A stretch of 64,000 bases of DNA, from NCBI RefSeq assembly GCF_018403285.1, contig NZ_BOSJ01000006.1, forward strand, positions 186,001 through 250,000. Direction: 5' to 3'. The stretch's first letter is position 1; each line of letters opens with the position of its first letter. This stretch comes from Paenibacillus sp. J45TS6 (GTDB taxonomy: Bacteria > Bacillota > Bacilli > Paenibacillales > Paenibacillaceae). The position numbers were made by a program, and so were the translations under genes. The notes beneath the pieces are model-generated. The model saw nothing but the letters and a program-made list of their open reading frames with translations, made no database searches and was not told where the DNA came from. Shown piece after piece: positions 15,301-22,231 of this stretch.

Positions 15301-16325
15301 ATTATTACTATGCAGTGGGAAGACCTTCACGGGTGCCGGTTGGTTATCCGCCAGGCAGAGCACTAGTTAAAGGACAAACCCCGCCGTTAGAATTTCAAGT
15401 AGCTCTTCCTGTTAGAGGAAGAGAGGAATCAGAGCGGGCAGAACAGCTTAAATTGCGTATTCAAAAAATCAATAATCAGTATTTGGGGCCGGAGGTTCCA
15501 CAAATTGAACCGCTGCCTGAGGTAGTAACGCTCTCGGAGCTTCTTACTGAAGAAGATAGACTGCAAGAGGAAACGGCTATTTATAAAGTCCCTGTGGGAC
15601 TTATGACAGACGATCTTTCCTTGTTTCATATCAGCCTTAGAGAAGGACCGCACTTTATGGTGGCAAGTCCCATGGAAGGCGGTAAATCCAGCTTTTTAAT
15701 GACTTGGATGTTATCTCTTGCCTATCATCATTCGCCTGAACAGTTAAATATGTATACAATTGATACAAGGTATGGAGAGCACGGACTAGGTCAACTAAAG
15801 GATCTGCCGCATGTTTATAAACACGCGGCAAGGGAAGAGGAACTTGCTCCTCTCATTCAAGAGGTATATGAGAGAGTGATGAAACTATCTTCTGATACTT
15901 GTGGACCTGAGATCGTCTTGTTCATTGATGATGCGGATACTTTAGCAAAACAGATGAATGATTTTACAATGAAAGATCAGCTTGGTGTGATTGTAAGACA
16001 GGGAAGAGACAGAGGTGTACATGTCGTACTGGCAGGTGTGGCTTCTGACTTTCCGACCTTTGGAGCGGATTGGGTAACGGATGTGAAAGCATCGCAGAGT
16101 GGATTATTATTTGGTACGCTTGACCCTAATGATTTATCCTCCTTCCGTATACCTTATTCCGAATCGAGTGCGGCATCGAATGGTCTAAAAGTCCTTCCGC
16201 CGGGCCAAGGGTACTATGTCAAGCGAAGGTTTTCTAGGATTAAAGCTGCTCTGCCATGGAATAACACCAAAGAATGTGCTGAATGGATTAAAAAAATTCG
16301 TGACCGATGGCATGTTGTAGTTTGA
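12336..16325 (+). CDS. essC: type VII secretion ATPase EssC/YukBA-like (FtsK/SpoIIIE)
   Basis: 1329 residues; the motor and core of the secretion channel. Two membrane helices lie near residues 35-57 and 67-88, then come three FtsK/SpoIIIE ATPase domains. Walker A motifs: GTTGSGKSE (about 485), GMPGLGKTT (about 826) and SPMEGGKSS (about 1111). Walker B-like: LVIIIDEFAQL (about 592), VLVVIDGY (about 928), IVLFIDDAD (about 1192). Only the first site looks fully canonical, as in other EssC proteins whose second and third domains are regulatory. Canonical EssC has two N-terminal FHA domains (about 1480 aa in total); these are absent. ATG 12336 follows GAGGAGGAA. Confidence 0.95.
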   Translation: MNIMYQRSPRMKEVLKKETVEILRPPVEPNKPTFSLISIIIPIVMTAVTVSLYFYLSKSGKLSNSSYMTIQMVMMSMMLMTYTIPFFVYLGNKKDYKRKIEERDQMYRSELQKHRDELTREAELQVQIMHEIHGDPEVCSQIVKNKHSSLWERSPEDDDFLQVRAGTGEVPFRISVVPPRQDGYEKEPLIEAAHELAEDFRMVKDASIVLPIYESKVVGIVGDREDVLSMLRVIVTQLTTRHSPDEMKLAAFYEDKEADEWEWMRWFPHFWDDERDQRYMADRHSGVHQLADHLYTLLHRRKMTRKERGKKSPDLPCYVVLLSERDIIEEEPLLPLILEDAEAVTTCTIILASRKEYLPMHCQLVVEARKKEGSYSKKTEQADVIHGSFVPDRMTREEAEISARHLAPLRLKRSSASDIPPLLPLFDMLEVSRVEQLNVESRWAGNRHPNTLPVPMGVRAGGKRVYINLHDKIERQGHGPHGLIAGTTGSGKSEVIQSIVASLASEFHPHDLAFMLIDYKGGGMSNTFNNLPHVVGTITNLDQSLMERAKISLRAELVRRQKLLSGAGNLQHIDEYYKWLDSHHAEPLPHLVIIIDEFAQLKREQPEFMDELISIAAIGRTLGVHLILATQKPAGVVDDKIWSNSRFRICLRVQSEGDSRDMIKIPNAAWITKPGRGYFQVGSDEVFEEMQFAWSGAPYTSSEEDSASSLPLMEVRLNGKREPLLTGERVTMMKSEGSSKQLQVFIDYIAEIAEKQGIKRLQGPWLPPLPELIELQEITSQGSMTLDQAHEGMSWEPVVGLLDDLPNQKQVPLRISLHSGHYAIYGMPGLGKTTFVQTLLMSLAEDNDSPWHGYVIDMGRMMREFKNLPQIGGVMTAEDDDRIKRLFRYLSKVFMQRREMIADAGVKTISAFRRGTGQRIPQVLVVIDGYLSFRNSYPDENEQLEILLREGASLGITFVITANRITDIFEKVRSNISNAISFEMADPSDYYYAVGRPSRVPVGYPPGRALVKGQTPPLEFQVALPVRGREESERAEQLKLRIQKINNQYLGPEVPQIEPLPEVVTLSELLTEEDRLQEETAIYKVPVGLMTDDLSLFHISLREGPHFMVASPMEGGKSSFLMTWMLSLAYHHSPEQLNMYTIDTRYGEHGLGQLKDLPHVYKHAAREEELAPLIQEVYERVMKLSSDTCGPEIVLFIDDADTLAKQMNDFTMKDQLGVIVRQGRDRGVHVVLAGVASDFPTFGADWVTDVKASQSGLLFGTLDPNDLSSFRIPYSESSAASNGLKVLPPGQGYYVKRRFSRIKAALPWNNTKECAEWIKKIRDRWHVVV

Positions 16326-16341
16326 AGGGAGGTGGCTCATA

Positions 16342-17169
16342 ATGTTGACGGTTCATCATTCCAAACAGAAGGTCGTAACATTGGAACAAACAGAACTGTT
16401 TTTTCTGGCCGGAATCTTAGGGTCTGACCGATTGCTTGGCATTGAAGATCCTTTTCTTGGCTATTTAACAGATGATATTGCTAAGGAATGGAATAAAGCA
16501 AAAGAGGCATTGTTGCAAAAAGGTTACTTGATTCAAGATGAAGGATCCAGTGAGATCACGATGACACCGACCGTGTTCTCAAGAGTTGCCATTGCAGGAT
16601 TATCCTCGAGAGCATTCCGTTTTCAATATGAAGATAAAGGTAGTAGTTATGAAGGGTACCTGCATTGCACAAATGAGCGCGTAGTGGAAGTGACCAGGGC
16701 ACATGAAGAGCAGGTAACCTACCAATTATCCGATCTTGGTAACGTAGAACAGGCATGTGAAGCTGTTGTCGATAAAATAAAATGGAGTCAAGAGAAAATA
16801 AGTGAAAATATTCCTGCATTAATGTTTTCAAAGAAAAAGTTTTATGAGAATATAAAGCAATACCAGGAATTGGACTCTTTGAGTCAAGCTCTTGCAGAAG
16901 ATTGTCATGACAGGCAAGGAGCTCACGCACTTGCTGAAACGATTATAGAAAAGCAGACAGAAGGGGAATTTCAGCTGCTTGTCTGGAACGGACAGGAGTG
17001 GGAATCTCAATCTGCTGCGTTTATATCCGGTACTTCCGTTAATTGGTTGTTACGCATGAGTACGATGGGAAAAGGGGATTGGCTCATTGCTTCTCCGGCA
17101 ACGAAAGAGCAGTTTAAGGAAATGCTTTTCGATTGGCTGAATCAGCCTCTAGATCAAGAAGAAAGGTGA
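16342..17169 (+). CDS. type VII locus protein, unrecognised (EspG-like?)
   Basis: 275 residues, soluble, no signal peptide or membrane helix. Segments: a DNA- or peptide-binding-like start (TVHHSKQKVVTLEQTELFFLAGILG), a mixed alpha/beta middle and a C-terminal half rich in Trp (LLVWNGQEWES, NWLLRMSTMGKGDWLIA, FDWLNQ). General layout and size recall EspG chaperones of mycobacterial ESX systems, which hold heterodimeric substrates in the cytosol, but I see no motif that proves it. It is 16 bases after essC and 6 bases before the WXG-like gene, strongly suggesting a dedicated role in this locus. Confidence 0.6.
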   Translation: MLTVHHSKQKVVTLEQTELFFLAGILGSDRLLGIEDPFLGYLTDDIAKEWNKAKEALLQKGYLIQDEGSSEITMTPTVFSRVAIAGLSSRAFRFQYEDKGSSYEGYLHCTNERVVEVTRAHEEQVTYQLSDLGNVEQACEAVVDKIKWSQEKISENIPALMFSKKKFYENIKQYQELDSLSQALAEDCHDRQGAHALAETIIEKQTEGEFQLLVWNGQEWESQSAAFISGTSVNWLLRMSTMGKGDWLIASPATKEQFKEMLFDWLNQPLDQEER

Positions 17170-17175
17170 TGCATT

Positions 17176-17691
17176 ATGCGCATTCGTGTGGAACCGAATG
17201 TGCTTCGAACGCTTAGCAGTCAATTGAAGCTCGCGGCGGAGCAAATTCAGCAAACTATTGTTGTTTTGGAGAGAGCTCTCAGTACTATCGAGGGAGATAC
17301 AGCTGTACATGAAGGCATCGTTTATGAATGGATGAGATCAAAGCAGCTGGCTTCATTTATCGAAACAGAACTTGAGAGATTTAGCTCCGAGTTGTCGCGG
17401 AAGGCAGAAGATTTTACTCGTGCAGACGAAGATTATCATACCGTTTTATCTTATATTGATTATTCTAACGTCTCACCAATGCGCATGCTGCAATCTCAAC
17501 AGATTACTTCTTTAAGAAATAACGAGCTGACATCTTTTGCGGTATCTAATCCGAAATCAGCTTTAATGGCAATTCATCAATCGGGTAGTTCTGATGATGG
17601 AAATGGGATCGGCGTGCTCCTCCAAGCTTCTGAAACAAATCCAAGAGGTTGGATTTTTAAGGACCCAGCTATAGGAGAAAAGGTGGGTTAA
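17176..17691 (+). CDS. WXG-superfamily-like helical protein of type VII locus
   Basis: 171 residues. Residues about 1-95 predict a long helical hairpin (VLRTLSSQLKLAAEQIQQTIVVLERAL, then FIETELERFSSELSRKAEDF), the ESAT-6/WXG100 shape. The turn holds YEWMRSKQ, with Trp but without the Gly of WXG. The start MRIRVEPNVLRTLSSQL resembles the N-terminus of LXG/DUF5082-type substrates. After residue 100 the sequence is less structured, ending ETNPRGWIFKDPAIGEK. Likely a partner or substrate of the secretion system; immediately downstream of the 275-aa gene. Confidence 0.6.
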   Translation: MRIRVEPNVLRTLSSQLKLAAEQIQQTIVVLERALSTIEGDTAVHEGIVYEWMRSKQLASFIETELERFSSELSRKAEDFTRADEDYHTVLSYIDYSNVSPMRMLQSQQITSLRNNELTSFAVSNPKSALMAIHQSGSSDDGNGIGVLLQASETNPRGWIFKDPAIGEKVG

Positions 17692-17708
17692 TCGAATCTA
17701 CCAAACTT

Positions 17709-17768
17709 TTATTAGCTGCGATTAGCTTCCCATTTGTGTAAATATAGAATTAGAAGCCGAGCTAATAA
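17709..17768 (+). promoter_or_regulatory. long inverted repeat downstream of WXG-like gene
   Basis: TTATTAGCT (17709-17717) pairs with AGCTAATAA (17760-17768), with an inner GCTTC/GAAGC pair. There is no T-run after it, so it is not an ordinary terminator. It could be an mRNA end-stabilising structure or regulator site. Confidence 0.35.
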
Positions 17769-17845
17769 GTAAGAAAAACCTTTACCAACTCTTTGTTTGC
17801 GGAAGTTTCATTCTTACTAAATTGGGTTTATTTACAATTAGGACC

Positions 17846-17883
17846 AATGACTTTAGACAGGTCTAAAGTCATTTTGGTACAAT
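17846..17883 (+). promoter_or_regulatory. WXG100 promoter with 28-bp palindrome
   Basis: AATGACTTTAGAC (17846-17858) and its exact complement (17861-17873) are separated by only AG. A promoter-like pair overlaps it: TAGACA (17854-17859), 18 bases, TACAAT (17878-17883). The palindrome therefore covers the -35 and spacer, where a bound regulator would block polymerase. As an RNA hairpin it would need to open at the tip. Confidence 0.5.
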
Positions 17884-17935
17884 TTTTTCAGGAATTAACT
17901 AAATTTTGAAGAATAATAAGGAGGAATATCATTCT

Positions 17936-18211
17936 ATGTCAGGTCGCATTCTCATTTCCCCGGAGCAAGTGGATCAAGTAGCGAATCAATTTAAACAAAG
18001 CGGTGAGCAAAGTCAACAGATCGTTTCTAGTTTGACTCAATCCATTAATGGTATGGAAGGTCAATGGGAAGGGATGACAAAACAACGCTTCTTCACTGAG
18101 TTCCAGGAAGCAAGCAAACAAATGCAAAGCTTTGTTCAAACCTTGAATAGCATCAGTACAGAACTTACCGCGATTGCTCAGAAATTCCGTTCCGTTGACC
18201 AATCTCGCTAA
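17936..18211 (+). CDS. WXG100 protein (EsxA/YukE-like secreted substrate)
   Basis: 91 residues. Classic helix-turn-helix WXG100 protein: SPEQVDQVANQFKQSGEQSQ, the turn MEGQWEGMTKQRFF with the Trp-x-Gly motif, then the second helix to the end. The C-terminal KFRSVDQ is a FxxxD form of the YxxxD/E export signal recognised by EssC. Start MSGRILISP at 17936 with AAGGAGG about 11 bases upstream. It has its own promoter and palindrome, in keeping with higher expression than the machinery. Substrate and structural subunit of the system. Confidence 0.95.
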   Translation: MSGRILISPEQVDQVANQFKQSGEQSQQIVSSLTQSINGMEGQWEGMTKQRFFTEFQEASKQMQSFVQTLNSISTELTAIAQKFRSVDQSR

Positions 18212-18355
18212 TCAATTATCGCAAGATTCTAATTATACTTACATGAGTTATGAAATGGATTCATTATATTTGATAATAGCTTTATCAACCTGGAAACCGG
18301 GAGTTAACATAACTTCCGGTTTTCTTGCATCGACAACGAAAAGAGAGGGATGTTC

Positions 18356-20482
18356 ATGTCTTTTCAACCCAATCCGGGGGATCAGCTCCATATTAATGGA
18401 GTTACTTACCAGGTGGGACAACATCCGGCTGCCCCTGGCATAGCATATGCACAGACGGGAAGGCAAGGTACCGTATATAAGTTGATTCCTGCCGGCGGTA
18501 ACGAATATGAATCTAAAGCCTTAAAAGTGTTTTTCCCTAAGTTCCGTGTCCCCGCTATGGTCTATCAATCTGAACAGATGGAAAAGTATAGCGAAGTGTC
18601 AGGCTTGCAGGTCTGCAATCGTGACGTGCTCACTCCTGAAAGAAACGGAAAATTAATTAGTGAGCATGGGGATCTACTATACTCAGTGCTTATGCCATGG
18701 ATCGGCGGGATTACCTGGTTCGATATCATATGTGACAAAAAACGTTTGACTCCAAGTGAAAGTCTGACACTTGCGGCCTCTTTTGCCGGGATCGGATCTG
18801 CTATGGAGCAAAGAGGGATTGCACACTGTGATCTATCAGCCCCCAATGTACTTATTCCGTTTTTTTCCGAAGATGAACAGCCTGAAGGCTCTGCAGCTGT
18901 GGAACTCGTTGATGTGGAACAGATTTATAGTCCAAAAATGGACAGACCCGATGCTTTATTAGCAGGTTCAGCTGGATATGCTGCCCATCGTATCGTAAAC
19001 AGCGGTTTATGGAGCAGTTATGCAGATCGTTTTGCTGGAGCCGTAATTCTTGCTGAAATGCTTGGTTACTGTGATAAAGATATCGTGGATCTAACATATG
19101 GTGAAAGTTATTTTGATCAGCGCGAACTTCAAACGGGCTGTGAGAGATACATGAAACTTATGCACTTTTTAGAAACAAGATATGGTCACAAAATTTCGGA
19201 ATTATTCAGCAGAGCATGGAATAGTCAAGATTTAAGCAGCTGTCCTACTTTTGGAGAATGGTTAATTGCCCTTTCCAATGTTGAACTTCAGCCCGAAGAA
19301 GAGAAGGGAGAAGTTTATGCGGATACAGTTGATGAAGGATTAACAGGAAATACAGACTACACAGACTACACTAAACCTTTGGAAGCTGAACCAGCCATTC
19401 ATACGATAGATCAGCAAGAGTTGACTATTCCGCCTAAGCTTTCAGCAGAATCTAGTGCTCAGAATGAGAAACTGACTAGTAAAGTTTGGACATCCGAAGA
19501 AATACAATATGAGATTCAAAAAGCAAGAGACTTAGAGAAAAGCGGAGAGGTTATACCTGCTATAGATGCTTATCGTTCTGCTCTTTCCAAAACAGAATCT
19601 GGCAGCGCGTTATCCGTTGAGATTCGTGCTGCGATCCAGCAGCTTGAAGCCGATCATCTCAAAAAAGATGAAGGCGATACTATAAAAGTTTCTCCATTCT
19701 GGCTGCGCAATAAAAAGTTAACGATTGCGGCAGCAATTGTCGTGATAGTCTCAGCGATCGCTATTCCAGGGGTGCACACCCTCGCGGAACGTGCAGAGAC
19801 AAAACATGCCCTTGCTTTGCAAGAGGCTGAGCAGATAAAGAAACAAGAGGAAGCCCAGCAGGCTGCCGAAGCTGCCAAGCTTGCGGAAGAGAAGAAGAAA
19901 CAAGAGGCTGCGGCACTTGCTCAAAAGAAAGCAGATGAAGAAGCTGCTAAAAAAGCAGCACAGGAGAAAGCGGCATTACAAGCGAAGTACGATAAGCAAG
20001 CAAAATATGAAGCTTATCTTGCTAAGGTAGAAGCCAAGAAAGAAGCTGCAAAAAAGGCGGAATTACAAGCAAAATACGATAAACAAGTTAAGTATGAAAA
20101 ATATTTGGCAGATAAACAAGCGCTTCAACAGAAACAAGCGGAAGAACAAAAACAAAAGGAAGCGGCTGCAAAATTAGCAGCTCAAAAGGCAGCAGAGAAA
20201 AAAGCGGCTGAAAAAAAAGCTGCTCAGAAAAAAGCAGAAGAAGCAGCAGCCTTGAAGAAAAAGCGTGCCCAAAATGTAGTGCAGCTCATCGCTTCTTATA
20301 ATCTGGCTTACAATGCTCAGAAAGGCAAAAAAATCGAAAATGCGAGAACGTATGCCAGAGATTTTATGGAGCGCTATGAGAAAGATGCCAGTTACTATAA
20401 CGGAGTCGGAAAAATATCTCAACGGGTAAAACATATCAAGAAATTTATCAGTAATCGAAGTTATCGTTTACCCAATATTTGA
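18356..20482 (+). CDS. transmembrane Ser/Thr kinase-like protein of type VII locus
   Basis: 708 residues. A kinase-fold domain occupies about 1-320: Gly loop GRQGTVYKL (about 35-43), Lys57 in KALKVF, catalytic loop HCDLSAPN (157-164, with Asp159 and Asn164), and metal Asp186 in LVDVEQ (DVE in place of DFG). All key residues are kept, so it may be active, unlike the EssB/YukC pseudokinase. A Ser/Glu-rich linker follows, then a tail-repeat helix, one membrane helix (about 452-470), a TolA-like Ala/Lys/Glu coiled coil (about 470-640) with LQAKYDKQxKYExYLA twice, and a basic end. Start 18356 is 6 bases after GAGAGGG. Inferred EssB-like anchor and signalling kinase. Confidence 0.85.
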   Translation: MSFQPNPGDQLHINGVTYQVGQHPAAPGIAYAQTGRQGTVYKLIPAGGNEYESKALKVFFPKFRVPAMVYQSEQMEKYSEVSGLQVCNRDVLTPERNGKLISEHGDLLYSVLMPWIGGITWFDIICDKKRLTPSESLTLAASFAGIGSAMEQRGIAHCDLSAPNVLIPFFSEDEQPEGSAAVELVDVEQIYSPKMDRPDALLAGSAGYAAHRIVNSGLWSSYADRFAGAVILAEMLGYCDKDIVDLTYGESYFDQRELQTGCERYMKLMHFLETRYGHKISELFSRAWNSQDLSSCPTFGEWLIALSNVELQPEEEKGEVYADTVDEGLTGNTDYTDYTKPLEAEPAIHTIDQQELTIPPKLSAESSAQNEKLTSKVWTSEEIQYEIQKARDLEKSGEVIPAIDAYRSALSKTESGSALSVEIRAAIQQLEADHLKKDEGDTIKVSPFWLRNKKLTIAAAIVVIVSAIAIPGVHTLAERAETKHALALQEAEQIKKQEEAQQAAEAAKLAEEKKKQEAAALAQKKADEEAAKKAAQEKAALQAKYDKQAKYEAYLAKVEAKKEAAKKAELQAKYDKQVKYEKYLADKQALQQKQAEEQKQKEAAAKLAAQKAAEKKAAEKKAAQKKAEEAAALKKKRAQNVVQLIASYNLAYNAQKGKKIENARTYARDFMERYEKDASYYNGVGKISQRVKHIKKFISNRSYRLPNI

Positions 20483-20532
20483 TCCATCCTCATTTTATTA
20501 TTTCTAAATTATTTAGAGGTGAAGGAACAAAA

Positions 20533-21285
20533 ATGAATTATACAATACAAGCCTCACAGCGTACGCCCGCACTAATCATTTATTTAATTGATATTAGTGC
20601 TTCCATGAATATGATGATGGATAATCGTAGACGGATGGACATTGTGTATGATGCTTTATCACTCGCCATACGCCAAATGGTTTTTCGCTCTACGAAAGGG
20701 AATAGACTGACTCCAAGATATCGAATTGCCATCCTGGCTTACAGTGATGATGTATATGATTTACTTGGCGGCGTGAAAGGAATTGACGAGATTGCAGCCA
20801 TTGGCTCACTCCCAGACCTGACGCCGATGCGGTTTTCAGATTCAGCCAAAGCTTTTCTACAAGCGGAGAAAATATTGCAAAGCGAGCTGCCTCATATGCA
20901 AGATTGTCCTGCACCGCTTATCTGCCATATGACAGATGGGGTTGCAACAGGGGATGATCCTGAGCCTATTGCAAAACGAATTATGGATATGAGTGTGCCA
21001 GATGGAAATGTTTTAATTGAAAATATATTTATTTCCGATCATCTTCTAGATGTGCCTGTTACAGAGCCAAGAAGATGGGGCGGTATTCTAAGAGATACCG
21101 AGTTGAAGGATGAACATGGGGAGAAGTTGCGCAACATGTCATCCGTTCTTCCGGAAAGTTATCGGGAAATGTTGATGGAAGCGGACTACTTATTATCCCC
21201 TGGTTCGTTAATGATGCTGCCTGGCTCATGCGCAGAACTGGTCTCGATTGGATTCCAAATGTCTGCAGCTACACCGGTAAGGTAA
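20533..21285 (+). CDS. von Willebrand factor A domain protein of type VII locus
   Basis: 250 residues. The MIDAS metal motif is IYLIDISASMN (DxSxS, about 16-22), with later MIDAS residues in DLTPMRFSD (Thr) and CHMTDGVATGD (Asp). vWA proteins of this class bind partners through a divalent cation. Start MNYTIQASQRTP at 20533 with GAGGTGAAGG upstream; the frame is open further left, overlapping the kinase gene by 4 bases, but without a start signal. It lies between a kinase and a phosphatase, a trio also seen in phospho-controlled bacterial systems such as type VI secretion, tellurite-resistance and stress clusters. Confidence 0.88.
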   Translation: MNYTIQASQRTPALIIYLIDISASMNMMMDNRRRMDIVYDALSLAIRQMVFRSTKGNRLTPRYRIAILAYSDDVYDLLGGVKGIDEIAAIGSLPDLTPMRFSDSAKAFLQAEKILQSELPHMQDCPAPLICHMTDGVATGDDPEPIAKRIMDMSVPDGNVLIENIFISDHLLDVPVTEPRRWGGILRDTELKDEHGEKLRNMSSVLPESYREMLMEADYLLSPGSLMMLPGSCAELVSIGFQMSAATPVR

Positions 21286-21298
21286 GGAGGAGAACGGT

Positions 21299-22141
21299 TT
21301 GAAGTCTTTGCGAACGTCGGTACCAGACCGTGGGAAGCCGCTCTTCTCTGAGGAATCTTTCCATTATGTAAGTTCACAACATACGAACCAGCCGTTATCC
21401 ACGTATAAAGGACGATGGTTCTGTCGTTATGGTTACGGTTTGTCCTTTGAGTCAGCATCTTATGGTGATAAAGGACAGGATTTTGCAGCGGTTCATATTC
21501 AGGGAGATGTATGCACTTTTGTACTCTGTGATGGGGTGTCCATGAGTTATCATGGAGATTTTGCTGCCAGGTATCTTGGAGAAGCGTTATGCGCATGGAT
21601 GAACGAAACCAAAGACTGGTCTTCTTCCTTGTTGTATCAATTTCTGATGAGTCTTACCATTCCCGCTTCGAGGGAGCTTAGCAACTACGCAGGAAGTCAG
21701 AATGCAAATATTCCTATGATGCTGCAGGAAGTGCTTGAAACGAAGAAAAAATTAGGAAGTCAGTCCATGTATATCTGCGGAAAAATAAAGCTGGGCTCCG
21801 GTAAAAAAGGAAGCCGTTTGCAGCTTGCTTGGCAAGGTGACTCTAGAATTCGGCTTTTTCGCAGCGGGAAAGAGATGGATCTTTCTTTTGACAAAACGAG
21901 AAGGACATCAGAGCGGTGGTCAACAGTAGAAGGACCCATCGGAGGAAGTCCTCACGTGTATGAAGAGACATTTCCACTTGGCGAAGATTTCGTACTTCGT
22001 TTATACACAGATGGTATGGGAGAACTTGATCCGATTGGAATTCATTTACCCGATGAGGAAATTCAAGTGTTGATGGATGCTCCGCATACAGGTGGACTTG
22101 AAGATGACGCTGCTTTTATCGAATTGAACTGGAAATCATAA
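21299..22141 (+). CDS. PP2C-like Ser/Thr phosphatase of type VII locus
   Basis: 280 residues. PP2C metal and phosphate motifs in order: SYGDKGQDFAAV (about 56-67), VLCDGVSMS (about 77-85, the DG pair), AWQGDSRIRLF (about 180), LRLYTDGMGE (about 237) and EDDAAFIEL (C-terminus). PP2C enzymes remove phosphate from Ser/Thr with Mn/Mg. Its natural opponent here is the kinase at 18356. TTG start at 21299 with GGAGGAG 6 bases upstream; 13 bases after the vWA gene. The conventional PP2C order is complete although spacing is short. Probably the last gene of the locus. Confidence 0.87.
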   Translation: MKSLRTSVPDRGKPLFSEESFHYVSSQHTNQPLSTYKGRWFCRYGYGLSFESASYGDKGQDFAAVHIQGDVCTFVLCDGVSMSYHGDFAARYLGEALCAWMNETKDWSSSLLYQFLMSLTIPASRELSNYAGSQNANIPMMLQEVLETKKKLGSQSMYICGKIKLGSGKKGSRLQLAWQGDSRIRLFRSGKEMDLSFDKTRRTSERWSTVEGPIGGSPHVYEETFPLGEDFVLRLYTDGMGELDPIGIHLPDEEIQVLMDAPHTGGLEDDAAFIELNWKS

Positions 22142-22156
22142 CTATTTGTTAAAAAT

Positions 22157-22225
22157 TCACTCCTTTGGGTAGGCTGTCTAAGAGAATTTCTATATATCTC
22201 TGGATCAGAGACTTCAAAGGAGTGA
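22157..22225 (+). promoter_or_regulatory. 5' UTR that can sequester the ribosome site of the SDR gene
   Basis: TCACTCCTTTG (22157-22167) is exactly complementary to CAAAGGAGTGA (22215-22225), which contains the Shine-Dalgarno of the next gene. Inside lie GTCT/AGAC and AGAGA/TCTCT pairs, giving a nested three-helix structure. It resembles a thermosensor or ligand-responsive leader. It could alternatively act partly as a terminator of the upstream locus, but no T-run follows. Confidence 0.5.
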
Positions 22226-22231
22226 TTTTAT

